64,000 nt of DNA from Hoeflea sp. 108 (GTDB taxonomy: Bacteria; Pseudomonadota; Alphaproteobacteria; Rhizobiales; Rhizobiaceae). The notes beneath the pieces were generated by a model. The model saw only the letters and a program-made list of their open reading frames with translations. It was not told the origin of the DNA and made no database searches. The stretch lies in NCBI RefSeq assembly GCF_000372965.1, contig NZ_KB890026.1:1-64000 (forward strand). The letters run 5' to 3'. The translations under genes and the position numbers were made by a program. Shown here one piece after another: positions 43,140 to 52,380 of the stretch (position 1 is the first letter of the stretch; each line of letters begins with the position of its first letter).

Positions 43140-43601
43140 TCAACTGAACTGCATCGACCAGTTCAGCTCCCAGCTTCTGCCACCGTCGGGCGAAAACGAT
43201 TGTTCCCACCGAGGGCCGACACCCGCCTGCTTGAGCCATACGAACCGTACCTTTATCGGCGCTCCGTTCCAGTGATCATCGGCGAGGAACGTGCCGCTTC
43301 CTCCCTCAAAGCCACCCACGACGGGAACACCGACTTCAGAAGGCGAGCGCAGGTCGAGCCACCAGATGCGCCAAAGGCCGGTGTCCGCTTCGAAGGCACG
43401 CAAGGCAGCGGCGTGATACGCACCGACAGGGTCGTCAATGAAATTGTCTTCTACGTTGCCCTGCCCACCCAATATGGGCTGCGTAGAGCTCGTGCCGTCG
43501 AACTCCGACCAATCATTCGCCCCGGCAAGCCTTGTTGCCAGTTTCCGATGCCGGACCTGCCAGTTTCCATGCAGAAAATCGAAGTCATGCGAGTCCGACA
43601 T
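43140..43601 (-). CDS. DUF1579-like hypothetical protein
   Basis: A 153-residue protein starting MSDSHDFDFLHGNWQVRHRK, where FDFLxGxWxVxxR is typical of lipocalin-like DUF1579 proteins. It continues GTSSTQPILGGQGNVEDNFI, LWRIWWLDLRSPSEVGVPVV and WEQSFSPDGGRSWELNW, in line with a beta-barrel. It might bind a small hydrophobic molecule. It is divergent from the LysR gene across 238 bases, suggesting control by that regulator. Confidence 0.68.
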   Translation of the reverse strand: MSDSHDFDFLHGNWQVRHRKLATRLAGANDWSEFDGTSSTQPILGGQGNVEDNFIDDPVGAYHAAALRAFEADTGLWRIWWLDLRSPSEVGVPVVGGFEGGSGTFLADDHWNGAPIKVRFVWLKQAGVGPRWEQSFSPDGGRSWELNWSMQFS

Positions 43602-43839
43602 TCCAATCCTCCAATTCGACCGAGCTTCCCTAGAAATCCGTCCGGGACGTGATGTCGGCGCTCTCCCTGTAAAGTCCGAGCAGAACGCGCGTACTGGCGA
43701 AATTCGTCATTTCGACGAAGCTATTTTCCTCTGCCGCAGGCATCGGCGTTCGTTAGCCGAGAGATCTATTCGTGAGCCTAGTTCTCTTTATCATTCAGGT
43801 CTATTTAAAAGACATGATGATTTTAGTAAGCTACACTTA

Positions 43840-44745
43840 ATGTTTGATCTTGCGCGCCTCAGACTTCTGCGTGAATTGTCCCACAGAGGGACCATGATGG
43901 CTGTCTCAGCAGCGTGTCGCCTGACCCCGTCGGCCGTGTCCCAGCAGTTGGCGACACTCGAGAGCGAGGCGGGGATCGCGCTGATCGAGCCAACCGGCAG
44001 GCGAGTGAAGCTGACCGCTGCAGGCTTGCGACTGGCAGCTCATGCTGAAACGATCCTGAACGCCGTCGAGGCCGCGCGCATTGATATGGGCTCAATTACC
44101 GCCCAGCCGAGCGGAACGCTTGGAATTGGCTGCTTCGGGACATTTGCGAAAGCATATGCTCTGCCGGCGATTATCCGTGCACGCCAGCGTTATCCTGACC
44201 TCCATATCGTCTTGCACGAGTTCGAGCCGGAAGACGCGGTCGACGCAGTGCGCATCGGGCGATGCGACGCGGCGATCGTTTATTCGCATAGCCTCGTGCC
44301 AAGGGCGATGGATCGGAACTTCGATGTCATCCCATTGTTGGACGAGCCTATCCTGCTCGCGCTGCCAGCAAGCCGCAAGGGTCTGCCTGCGACGGTCGAC
44401 CTGGCGGAGTTGGCGGACTGCGAGTGGATCGGCGGATCGCGCGGAACCGGGGGCTATGAATTGACCGATCGTGCCTGTGCGCTGGCCGGGTTCGCGCCGC
44501 GGATCACCCATTCCGTTGATGATTACGAGTTGTTGCTGCGCATGGTGAGCGCGGGTCTTGGCGTGAGCTTCGTGCCGGCCGTCGCCGTCGATCTCTATCC
44601 GGATACGAGCGTCGTCGTCCGGCATGCGGCCGGACCTGCTTTGCGACGCAGGATAGACATGATTACGCGGCCCGCAATGGCTTCGGCACCGATCTTGACC
44701 TCATTTATAGCTGAGCTTCAGTCCTGTTTGCCTGGAAAGCCGTAG
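43840..44745 (+). CDS. LysR-family transcriptional regulator
   Basis: A 301-residue regulator. HTH: LRLLRELSHRGTMMAVSAAC RLTPSAVSQQLATLE (two parts). Effector domain: GTLGIGCFGTFAKAYALPAI, FEPEDAVDAVRIGRCDAAIV, PLLDEPILLALPASRKGLPA and VSAGLGVSFVPAVAVDLYP. The start at 43840 places the HTH at the N-terminus; the frame extends upstream without LysR-like sequence. By the usual LysR logic it may control the divergent DUF1579/SnoaL pair and itself. The inducer is unknown. Confidence 0.88.
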   Translation: MFDLARLRLLRELSHRGTMMAVSAACRLTPSAVSQQLATLESEAGIALIEPTGRRVKLTAAGLRLAAHAETILNAVEAARIDMGSITAQPSGTLGIGCFGTFAKAYALPAIIRARQRYPDLHIVLHEFEPEDAVDAVRIGRCDAAIVYSHSLVPRAMDRNFDVIPLLDEPILLALPASRKGLPATVDLAELADCEWIGGSRGTGGYELTDRACALAGFAPRITHSVDDYELLLRMVSAGLGVSFVPAVAVDLYPDTSVVVRHAAGPALRRRIDMITRPAMASAPILTSFIAELQSCLPGKP

Positions 44746-44758
44746 CTGTTGGTTCCGT

Positions 44759-45163
44759 GTGCAACGCTGCGAAAAGGTGAAGACTCAAAGCTTGAGCATT
44801 GGCGAGTTGGCGGAGCGCACGGGATGGTCGGTTCCGACCACCCGCTTTCATGAAGAGATCGGCCTTATCCCCACGGCCGCCCGCAAGGCTGGCGGCAGCC
44901 GGGCCTACGCGACTTCAGATGCCAGGCTGCTAACCTTCATCCGCCGCTGCAGGGATTTCGGTGTTCCGGTCGAGCCGGTTCGTAATCTCGTTACCCTCTC
45001 AACCAGCCACGACCGGAAGTGCTTCGAGGCGCGCGACCGCTGTGAACTGGCGATCGAGGAGGGCATCGCCATGCAGGTGAAGGCGTATCCGACTGCGAGG
45101 TGGCGTCTGCCGGCTGCCTGTTCAGAACACAACTTTTACACTCCTGGCAAGACACCCAACTGA
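44759..45163 (+). CDS. MerR-family regulator, C-terminus aberrant
   Basis: A MerR-type winged helix is clear: SIGELAERTGWSVPTTRFHE EIGLIPTAARKAGGSRAYAT (two parts), then LLTFIRRCRDFGVPVEPVRN. After KCFEARDRCELAIEEGIAMQ the sequence (AYPTARWRLPAACSEHNFYT) no longer looks like the dimerisation helix, and only two Cys of a metal-sensing type are visible. A frameshift around 45080 is likely, so the protein may be non-functional. The start codon is uncertain: GTG at 44759 or 44777. The gene is convergent with the lipoamide dehydrogenase gene. Confidence 0.6.
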   Translation: MQRCEKVKTQSLSIGELAERTGWSVPTTRFHEEIGLIPTAARKAGGSRAYATSDARLLTFIRRCRDFGVPVEPVRNLVTLSTSHDRKCFEARDRCELAIEEGIAMQVKAYPTARWRLPAACSEHNFYTPGKTPN

Positions 45164-45195
45164 GGCCCCAACTTCTCGATAGCGGCCAGCCCGGC

Positions 45196-46938
45196 TCAAC
45201 GCCGGGCCTTGCGCGGCAAGTCTGTACAGACGCCTTCGGCACCTTCAGCTGCCATACCTATGGTCTCACCAAGCGTGGGATGGGGATGGATGGTCTTGCC
45301 GATGTCGACCGCGTCCGCCCCCATCTCGATAGCCAGGCAGATCTCACCGATCATGTCACCAGCTGACGGACCGACGATGGCGCCCCCGATAATGCGATGC
45401 GTTTCCTTGTCAAACACCAGCTTGGTCAGACCGTAGTCGGCGCCATTGGCAATGGCTCGGCCCGACGCGGCCCACGGAAAGCTGCCAACTTCGACCGCTC
45501 GGCCAGCGGTTTTGGCGGCATCTTCGGACACTCCGACCCACGCAATCTCGGGATCGGTATATGCGACCGCCGGTACGATCCTGGCGTCCATGAAACTTTT
45601 GAGCCCGGCCGCCACCTCGGCGGCGACATGTCCCTGGTGCACGGCCTTGTGTGCCAGCATAGGATTTCCCGTCACGTCGCCAACAGCGAAAATGTTCTGG
45701 TTGCGCGTCCGCATCTGCCCATCGACTTCGACGAAACCCCTTGCATCGACAGAAACACCAGCAACGCCCAGCAGCAGTTTCTCGGCTGCTGGCCGCCGGC
45801 CTGCCGCCTGCAGGATCAGGTCGTAGCGTCTGGTGCCAGCACTCTCACCGCTTGTCCTTACGAGAAGTCCCTCCTTCTCTGCTGTCACGCTTTCGACACG
45901 CGCACCAAGCAGCAGCGCATCAAACCGGTGGGCGTTGCGCTTGCCCCAGATTCCAACCACATCCCGATCGACATCGGGCAGCAACCTGTCGAGTTGCTCG
46001 ACAACGTCCACCCGAGCGCCGAGTGCACTGTAGACGGTGGCCATTTCCAGTCCGATGATACCACCACCAATGACCAGCATGCGTTCAGGGGCAAAGGGGA
46101 GAGCAAGCGCGCCAGTGGAATCAACAATGCGTGGATGCTCTGGCAGGAACGGCAACCTGACCGGTTCCGAGCCAGCGGCAATGATCGCCTTTGAAAAGAT
46201 GATCCTGCGACTTGCGCCTTCCGGCAGGGCGACGTCGACGGCATCGGCAGCGGCAAACGCGGCCGTCCCCCTCACAATCTCGACATTGCGTTGTCGCGCC
46301 ATGCCTTTCAGGCCGTCGGTAAGCCGGCGCACGACACCGTCCTTGAAACTCCGCAACTTGTCGAGATCAACGGTCGGCGCGTCGAACGAGATGCCATGAT
46401 CGGCGAGACGTTCTGCCTCTTCCTTGACAGCCGCGACATGGAGCAGCGCCTTGGAGGGAATGCAGCCGACATTGAGACAGACGCCGCCCAAAGTTGGCTC
46501 GCGCTCGACCAGGATCACGTGCTGACCAAGGTCGGCGGCGCGGAAGGCAGCGGAGTAACCGCCGGGCCCACCTCCGATAACCACCACATCGCAATCAGGC
46601 TCGCGTCTGGTAGCGGGCAGCGGTCCTGCCATCTGGTGCGGTGCTGTGGTTGTCACCGGTACTTCCGCCTTGGCAACAGGCTTGGCCTCGCTTTTGGCCG
46701 CGGCCACTTCCAAAATGGCGATCAACGCCCCCTTGGACACACGCTTACCAACGGCGAGCTCAACCGATACGACACGCCCCGCATAGGGCGCGGGTACGTC
46801 GATGGAAGCCTTGTCGGATTCAAGGACAATCAGCGTCTGCTCGACAGCAACATCGTCACCTGGCTTGATGTGCACCTCAATGACAGCAACATCCTTGAAG
46901 TCACCCATCTCGGGCACTCTGATTTCAGTGATGCTCAT
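45196..46938 (-). CDS. lpdA: Dihydrolipoamide dehydrogenase with N-terminal lipoyl domain (E3)
   Basis: Reoxidises the lipoyl arm of the pyruvate dehydrogenase complex with NAD+. The 580 residues comprise an N-terminal lipoyl domain (1-80) with the lipoylated Lys in LESDKASIDVPAPYAG, a linker, then E3. The E3 part has FAD site VVVIGGGPGGYSAAFRA, redox pair GGVCLNVGCIPSKA, NAD site MLVIGGGIIGLEMATVY and the His-Glu pair in IHPHPTLGET. Start at 46938 is taken at the lipoyl domain, 7 bases after the E2 stop. It is the last gene of the leftward E1-E2-E3 operon. Confidence 0.94.
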   Translation of the reverse strand: MSITEIRVPEMGDFKDVAVIEVHIKPGDDVAVEQTLIVLESDKASIDVPAPYAGRVVSVELAVGKRVSKGALIAILEVAAAKSEAKPVAKAEVPVTTTAPHQMAGPLPATRREPDCDVVVIGGGPGGYSAAFRAADLGQHVILVEREPTLGGVCLNVGCIPSKALLHVAAVKEEAERLADHGISFDAPTVDLDKLRSFKDGVVRRLTDGLKGMARQRNVEIVRGTAAFAAADAVDVALPEGASRRIIFSKAIIAAGSEPVRLPFLPEHPRIVDSTGALALPFAPERMLVIGGGIIGLEMATVYSALGARVDVVEQLDRLLPDVDRDVVGIWGKRNAHRFDALLLGARVESVTAEKEGLLVRTSGESAGTRRYDLILQAAGRRPAAEKLLLGVAGVSVDARGFVEVDGQMRTRNQNIFAVGDVTGNPMLAHKAVHQGHVAAEVAAGLKSFMDARIVPAVAYTDPEIAWVGVSEDAAKTAGRAVEVGSFPWAASGRAIANGADYGLTKLVFDKETHRIIGGAIVGPSAGDMIGEICLAIEMGADAVDIGKTIHPHPTLGETIGMAAEGAEGVCTDLPRKARR

Positions 46939-46945
46939 CTCGGCC

Positions 46946-48241
46946 TCAAACGATCGCGCGGCGGAAGTCGCCCAAGAGGGCGGCGATGTGGCCAAGGAAC
47001 CTGGCAGCGGCGACACCGTCGATTACCCGGTGATCCCAGGACAGCGAAACCGGCACGATCAGCCGCGGCTGGAACGAGACGCCGTCCCAGATGGCTTCCA
47101 TCGCCGAGCGGCCGGCGCCCAGGATCGCCACCTCTGGCGCATTTATGATGGGCGTGAACCCGGCCCCCCCGATACCGCCGAGCGACGAGACTGAGAAGCA
47201 GCCACCCTGCATGTCGGCGGCAGACAATCCGCCCGCGCGCGCCTTGTCGGCAAGCACCCGCATCTCGGTAGAGATTTCGACAACGCCCTTGCGGTCGCAA
47301 TCGCGGATCACCGGCACCATAAGCCCCTTCGGCGTGTCGGCGGCAAAACCGATATGGACGTAGTTCTTGAGCACCAGATCGTCGCCATCGAGCGAGGCGT
47401 TGAAACGCGGGAATGCCTTGAGCGCCAGTGCCGAGGCCTTGATCAGGAAGGCGACCATGGTCAGCTTGGCGTCGTTGTTTGCCGCATTGAGCTCCTTGCG
47501 AAACGCCTCGAGCCCGGTCACGTCGGCCCTGTCGAAATTGGTGACATGGGGGATGGTCAACCAATTGCGAGTGAGATTGCCGCCCGAAATCTTTTGGATG
47601 CGCGACAGCGGCTGGCGCTCCACGAGACCGAATTTTGCGTAATCGACCGCAGGCCAGTCGGGCAGGCCGGCGCCTATGCCGGAACCCGGCGCCTGAACCA
47701 TGGCCCCACCAGCAAGACGCTCCTTGATGTGTGCGGTAATGTCTTCTCGCAATATTCTTCCTTTGGCGCCCGACGGCTTCACCAAGCCAAGGTCGACCCC
47801 GATTTCGCGGGCAAAAGAGCGCACCGACGGCGTTGCATGAGCGCTCGCGGAATGCTCCGACGCAATCGTCGGTCCATTTCCTGCAGACATTGGCGATGGT
47901 GCCGTCGGCTCTTTCACAGGAGCCGGTGGCTCGGCCAGGAGAGGTGAAGCTGGTTCTGTTTTGGGCTTTGTCGCATCCGACGCTTCTTCCATCGGAGGCG
48001 CTGCAGCATCGATGATCATCAGCAGCGCGCCTTGCGACACGCGAGTGCCAATAGCAACAGCAAATTCCCTCACGGTACCGGCAACGGGGGCCGGGATCTC
48101 CATCGTCGCCTTGTCCGACTCCACCGTCATCAGTGGATCTTCCACTGCGACAACGTCCCCCGGCTTCACCAGAAACTCGACAACGGGCACATCCTTATAG
48201 TCGCCAATGTCCGGCAACCTGACTTCCATTTGCTGGCTCAT
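46946..48241 (-). CDS. aceF: Dihydrolipoamide acetyltransferase (pyruvate dehydrogenase E2)
   Basis: Core subunit that passes acetyl groups to CoA. The 431 residues have one lipoyl domain (1-80; Lys in VESDKATMEIPAPVAG), a Pro/Ala-rich linker, a peripheral subunit-binding domain (ATPSVRSFAREIGVDLGLVK) near 135 and the catalytic domain (SKI-like LSRIQKISGGNLTRNWLTIP; VSSLGGIGGAGFTPIINAPE; active-site LSWDHRVIDGVAAARFL). It lies 33 bases after the E1 gene. Short length and single lipoyl domain are usual for the type paired with homodimeric E1. Confidence 0.94.
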   Translation of the reverse strand: MSQQMEVRLPDIGDYKDVPVVEFLVKPGDVVAVEDPLMTVESDKATMEIPAPVAGTVREFAVAIGTRVSQGALLMIIDAAAPPMEEASDATKPKTEPASPLLAEPPAPVKEPTAPSPMSAGNGPTIASEHSASAHATPSVRSFAREIGVDLGLVKPSGAKGRILREDITAHIKERLAGGAMVQAPGSGIGAGLPDWPAVDYAKFGLVERQPLSRIQKISGGNLTRNWLTIPHVTNFDRADVTGLEAFRKELNAANNDAKLTMVAFLIKASALALKAFPRFNASLDGDDLVLKNYVHIGFAADTPKGLMVPVIRDCDRKGVVEISTEMRVLADKARAGGLSAADMQGGCFSVSSLGGIGGAGFTPIINAPEVAILGAGRSAMEAIWDGVSFQPRLIVPVSLSWDHRVIDGVAAARFLGHIAALLGDFRRAIV

Positions 48242-48274
48242 ATCAAATCTTTCAGAACTGGAGCTCGACCCGGA

Positions 48275-50968
48275 TCAGCGCAGCCAGGGCGCATCGGCAG
48301 CACCGTCGAGGCCGTAGCGGGCAATTGCGTCCGCAACCGTCTGGCGCATGACAGCCCCCTCGGCGGCAAGTGCCGAAAGTGCTGCCACCGTGATGTGACG
48401 ATGATCGACCTCGAAGAAGTGGCGCAGCATGGTGCGCGTGTCGCTACGGCCGAAACCGTCTGTACCGAGCGCGGTAAACGCACCTTTCACATAGGATGCA
48501 ATCAGCTGCGGATAGGCGCGAACATAATCGGTGGCGGCAATGATCGGCGCCGTGCCGGGCAGGCAACGCGCGAGATGGCTGGTCATCGGTTCGGCAAGAG
48601 GATTGTAACGGTTGTGACGTTCCGCCTCTCGTGCATCGCGTGACAATTCAGAAAAGCTTGTCGCGCTCCACACTTCAGAGGCGACACCCCAATCATTGGC
48701 AAGCGTCTTTGCTGCCTCGGCAACCTGAGGCAGTATCGTGCCTGAGCCGAGCAAACGCACAAGACCAGCACTCTTCTTGGGTTTGTGGCTGGTGAGCTGG
48801 TACAGCCCCTTGATGATATCGGCCTCGACACCCTCAGGCATCGACGGCTGGGCGTAGTTCTCGTTCATCGCGGTGATGTAATAGAACTCGTCCTTGCCCT
48901 GTTCCATCATGGCGCGGGCGCCATGGTCGAAGATGACCGCCAGTTCATAGGCGAAGGCAGGGTCGTAGGCACGGCAATTTGGAACGGTAGAAGCCACGAG
49001 CAGGCTCGATCCGTCCTGATGTTGAAGTCCCTCGCCTGCCAGCGTCGTCCGGCCTGCGGTCGCCCCGATCAGGAAGCCCCGCGAACGTTGATCGGCCGCC
49101 GCCCAGATCAGGTCGCCGACACGCTGAAAACCAAACATGGAGTAGTAAATATAGACCGGCAGCATGGCCAGGTTGTGAATGCTGTAAGATGTCGCAGCGG
49201 CCACCCATGACGACAATGCGCCAGCCTCGGTGATGCCCTCTTCCAGCAACTGTCCGTTTCTGGCTTCCTTGTAATAGAGCATCGAGCCTGCATCCTCAGG
49301 CTCGTAGAGCTGACCGACCGGAGAATAGATGCCCACCTGCCGGAACAGGTTGGCCATGCCGAATGTACGCGCCTCGTCTGCGACGATCGGCACGATGCGC
49401 GGCCCGATTTCTTTGTCCTTGATCATGTTGCCGAGCAACCTTACCGCGGCCATCGTCGTCGACATCTCCTTGCCGTCGGCGTTGAGCGCAAAGTCCCCAT
49501 ACCCTTTGAGCGGCGGGACTGCCACCGGGTCGGCTTGGCGCCGGCGTGCCGGCAGGTACCCCCCGAGCGCCTCACGGCGCGACCGAAGGTAGGCAAGCTC
49601 AGTGCTGCCTTCGGCCGGCTTGTAGAAGGCGACCTGCTCGGCCTGCTCATTGCTGATCGGCAGCGAGAAGCGATCGCGGAAAGCCAGCAGAGCATCGACG
49701 TCGAGCTTCTTGGATTGGTGCACGGTCATCCGCGACTCTCCCGCTGCCCCCATGCCAAAGCCCTTCTTGGTCTTGGCAAGGATGACCGTCGGTCTGCCAT
49801 TGGTTGCTCTGGCAGCCTCAAAGGCAGCAAAGAGCTTGCGGAAATCGTGGCCGCCGCGTTTCAGGGCGTCGATGTCATTGTCCGACATGTGAGCGACAAG
49901 GGCCTTGACCTCTGGATCTTCCTCGAAGAAGTGCGCCAGGTTATAGGCACCGTCCTTGGCGCCGAGCGTCTGGTACTTGCCGTCTACGGTTGCGGCAAAA
50001 CGACGGAGCAGCGCATGCTGGGTATCGCGCGCAAACAGCGCATCCCATTCCGATCCCCACAAAACCTTGATCACGTTCCATCCAGCGCCCCGGAAGGTGC
50101 TCTCCAGTTCCTGGATGATCTGGCCGTTGCCGCGAACCGGGCCGTCGAGACGCTGGAGGTTGCAGTTGATGACAAAGGTAAGGTTGTCGAGCTTTTCACG
50201 TGCAGCGATCGACAGGCCAGCGATCGATTCCGGTTCATCCATCTCGCCGTCCCCGAACACGCCCCAGACATGCCGGCCCCCGGTATTGGCCAGATCCCGG
50301 TCGTTGAGGTAACGCATGAAGCGGGCCTGGTAGACCGCTGTGATGGGGCCGATCCCCATGGATCCCGTCGGCACCTGCCAGAAGTCGGGCATCAGCCATG
50401 GATGAGGATAGGAACAAAGGCCGGAGCCGCCGATCTCCTGGCGATAGTGTTGAAGGTGTTCTTCCGAAAGCCGCCCCTCCAGATAGGCGCGCGCATAGAC
50501 ACCGGGAGCCGAATGCGGCTGGAAGAACACCACGTCGCCGTCGCCTGCGCCTGTGTCGGCGCGGAAGAAGTGATTGAAGCCAACTTCAAAGATTTCGGCT
50601 GCCGAGGCATAGCTGCCGATGTGCCCACCAAGTTCTCCATAGGCCTTGTTGGCCCGGACCACCATGGCCAGCGCGTTCCAGCGAATGATCGCTGTGATGC
50701 GCTCCTCCATGGCAAGGTCACCGGGAAATGGAGGCTGCTTTTCCAGTGGGATGCTGTTGCGATAAGGCGAGAACGGCAGAGCTTCATGGACGATGCCCAG
50801 TTCCTTGGCCCTGCGGTCGAGTTCGCCGAGAATGAATTCGGCTCTTGTTCCGCCCGAACTGAAGAACAGGGTTTCCAAAGAGGCCAGCCAGTCCGCCGTT
50901 TCCTGAGGGTCGCCGTCATGTCCAGCGCTGGCTCCTCCAGTGGAGGCGGAAGAGTTATTGGTGAGCAT
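48275..50968 (-). CDS. aceE: Pyruvate dehydrogenase E1, homodimeric AceE type
   Basis: Decarboxylates pyruvate with thiamine diphosphate and acetylates the E2 lipoyl group. The 897 residues are normal for AceE. Landmarks: GGHIGSYASAAEIFEVGFNH, FFQPHSAPGVYARAYLEGRL, ThDP motif WGVFGDGEMDEPESIAGL ending in FVINCNLQRLDGPVRGNG, and YYSMFGFQRVGDLIWAAADQ in the pyrimidine domain. It is the first gene of the operon. AAGGAG lies 13 bases before the ATG, a long spacing. The 144-base gap to the divergent Lrp-type gene carries a palindrome. Confidence 0.95.
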   Translation of the reverse strand: MLTNNSSASTGGASAGHDGDPQETADWLASLETLFFSSGGTRAEFILGELDRRAKELGIVHEALPFSPYRNSIPLEKQPPFPGDLAMEERITAIIRWNALAMVVRANKAYGELGGHIGSYASAAEIFEVGFNHFFRADTGAGDGDVVFFQPHSAPGVYARAYLEGRLSEEHLQHYRQEIGGSGLCSYPHPWLMPDFWQVPTGSMGIGPITAVYQARFMRYLNDRDLANTGGRHVWGVFGDGEMDEPESIAGLSIAAREKLDNLTFVINCNLQRLDGPVRGNGQIIQELESTFRGAGWNVIKVLWGSEWDALFARDTQHALLRRFAATVDGKYQTLGAKDGAYNLAHFFEEDPEVKALVAHMSDNDIDALKRGGHDFRKLFAAFEAARATNGRPTVILAKTKKGFGMGAAGESRMTVHQSKKLDVDALLAFRDRFSLPISNEQAEQVAFYKPAEGSTELAYLRSRREALGGYLPARRRQADPVAVPPLKGYGDFALNADGKEMSTTMAAVRLLGNMIKDKEIGPRIVPIVADEARTFGMANLFRQVGIYSPVGQLYEPEDAGSMLYYKEARNGQLLEEGITEAGALSSWVAAATSYSIHNLAMLPVYIYYSMFGFQRVGDLIWAAADQRSRGFLIGATAGRTTLAGEGLQHQDGSSLLVASTVPNCRAYDPAFAYELAVIFDHGARAMMEQGKDEFYYITAMNENYAQPSMPEGVEADIIKGLYQLTSHKPKKSAGLVRLLGSGTILPQVAEAAKTLANDWGVASEVWSATSFSELSRDAREAERHNRYNPLAEPMTSHLARCLPGTAPIIAATDYVRAYPQLIASYVKGAFTALGTDGFGRSDTRTMLRHFFEVDHRHITVAALSALAAEGAVMRQTVADAIARYGLDGAADAPWLR

Positions 50969-51060
50969 GATGGCGCCTTAGCTCCTTGAGTTCCTCTTGC
51001 GCGCGATAATAGCGGCAAGGCCTCGGAATTTCCTGCCGAAGGTGTTGCAAGATTTCAGAA

Positions 51061-51081
51061 TTACGGCACTTTGTGCTGTAA
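51061..51081. promoter_or_regulatory. Palindromic putative Lrp/AsnC operator
   Basis: TTACGGCAC (51061-51069) and GTGCTGTAA (51073-51081) are inverted repeats with one mismatch around TTT. The site lies between divergent aceE and the Lrp-type gene, 31 bases before the latter's start. Position and size fit an Lrp/AsnC dimer site controlling both. Confidence 0.62.
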
Positions 51082-51112
51082 GTATCTAAAATGGCAGTTG
51101 AATGAACCGACC

Positions 51113-51601
51113 ATGACGCTTGATACGATAGACATGCGCATCCTTGCGGAGATCCAGGAAGATGCCAGCCTCACCAATGTCGAGCTTGCCGCAAGGGTGG
51201 GATTGTCGGCATCGCCCTGCCTTGCCCGGGTACGCGCCCTGGAAGAAGCCGGCATCATCACGCGCCGCGTCGCCCTGCTCGACCCGGTAAAGCTGGGCGC
51301 CAATGTCAGCGTGTTCATCCAGGTCACGCTGGAAAAGCAGACCGAGGCGCTGCTTGAGGTCTTTGAGGCGGCTATGGCGCGCCTTCCCGAGGTCATGGAA
51401 TGTTATCTGATGACGGGCGATTCCGACTATCTGCTGCGCGTGGTGGTACGCGACACGGTCGCGCTCCAGCACTTCATTGTCGACCGGCTGTCCAAGACGC
51501 GTGGCGTTGCAAACATACGATCGAGTTTTGCTCTCAAGCAGGTCAAGTACAAAACCGCCCTGCCGCTCGAGGATCTTACGAGTCCGCAGAAGCGGCGGTA
51601 A
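51113..51601 (+). CDS. Lrp/AsnC-family transcriptional regulator
   Basis: A 162-residue regulator: winged HTH (DMRILAEIQEDASLTNVELA ARVGLSASPCLARVRALEEA, in two parts) followed by the RAM effector domain (ANVSVFIQVTLEKQTEALLE; MECYLMTGDSDYLLRVVV; VANIRSSFALKQVKYKTALP). The start at 51113 is set by the family N-terminus. Being divergent from the pyruvate dehydrogenase operon with a shared palindrome, it probably controls that operon; an amino or keto acid effector is likely for the family. Confidence 0.9.
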   Translation: MTLDTIDMRILAEIQEDASLTNVELAARVGLSASPCLARVRALEEAGIITRRVALLDPVKLGANVSVFIQVTLEKQTEALLEVFEAAMARLPEVMECYLMTGDSDYLLRVVVRDTVALQHFIVDRLSKTRGVANIRSSFALKQVKYKTALPLEDLTSPQKRR

Positions 51602-51822
51602 GGCAAGCCGTCTTGCAACCTACATGTGAAAAAGCCTGCGGACATCGGCACTTGGGCTAGATCAGCGGCTTCGTCTATTGCGTCTCTGGCCCGGCTCCAA
51701 GGGCTTTGCCAGGCCCCCGGCCGTGGAAGGGTTTTTGTTTGCTGCGCCAGGCACCTGCGTTGGCCAGATGGCATGGATCGCTAGACGATCTCGAGCGTTG
51801 TTTGCGCTGGGAGGAGGTCGCT

Positions 51823-51948
51823 ATGATCGACGACCCCAAAAGTCGGCGAATAACTCGAACTATCCCGGCAGATGGCCAGCGAGCTGTCTACGACGACCCA
51901 GTCCGCCAAAAGCTCGACAAGATCATCGCAGCGCAGTCATCTCCTTGA
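51823..51948 (+). CDS. Small hypothetical protein (41 aa)
   Basis: GGGAGGAGG precedes the ATG at 51823 by 6-8 bases. The 41-residue product (MIDDPKSRRITRTIPADGQR ... QKLDKIIAAQSSP) is polar, with no membrane segment or Cys. The strong ribosome binding site is the main support. It is convergent with the dead mucR copy, whose stop lies 5 bases beyond. Function unknown. Confidence 0.45.
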   Translation: MIDDPKSRRITRTIPADGQRAVYDDPVRQKLDKIIAAQSSP

Positions 51949-51952
51949 GACC

Positions 51953-52213
51953 TTACGCCTTGCATGCGACGCGCTTTGAAGCGTGTTTTTCGCCAACCTT
52001 GCGGCCAATGCCACTGGCCTTGGCGAGCTGAGAGCGTTGGGCAGCATAGCTTGCCTAAGCCATGGGATAGTCGGCCGGCAGGCCCCATTTCGAGCGATAC
52101 TCTTCAGGGGTTAGCCCGCGAATAGACAGGTGACGCTTCAGCGACTTGTACTGCTTTCCGTATTCAAGGCTGATGAGATAGTCCGGCGTGATCGTCTTCT
52201 TGATCGAGACCGG
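51953..52213 (-). pseudogene. Truncated, frameshifted Ros/MucR-family regulator
   Basis: The minus strand reads VSIKKTITPDYLISLEYGKQ then YKSLKRHLSIRGLTPEEYRS KWGLPADYPMA before a premature TAG/TAA region near 52060. The missing tail (SYAAQRSQLAKASGIGRKVG) continues in another frame to 51953. The N-terminal ~75 residues are replaced by unrelated sequence. It is closely similar to the intact MucR-type gene at 60974-61423 and, like it, lacks the zinc-binding Cys pair. Confidence 0.75.
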
Positions 52214-52380
52214 CGGCGTCAATTGAAACCCGTGGCCTCCCCATTTGGAGAATGACAGCGTCCCAGCGCCATCGGAAGTTGTGGGGCGAAGGCCGTCCCC
52301 AAAGCGGGCCTGCCAGGGCTGGTGCGATAGGTGGCGTAGCCAAGTTGCTCCAGCCCACCCCGTCATCGAACCCTTTGGGA

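Noticed and set aside
49535..50989. Plus-strand open frame (about 480 codons) opposite aceE
   Set aside because: High-GC codon mirror of the E1 gene with no start signal or motifs.
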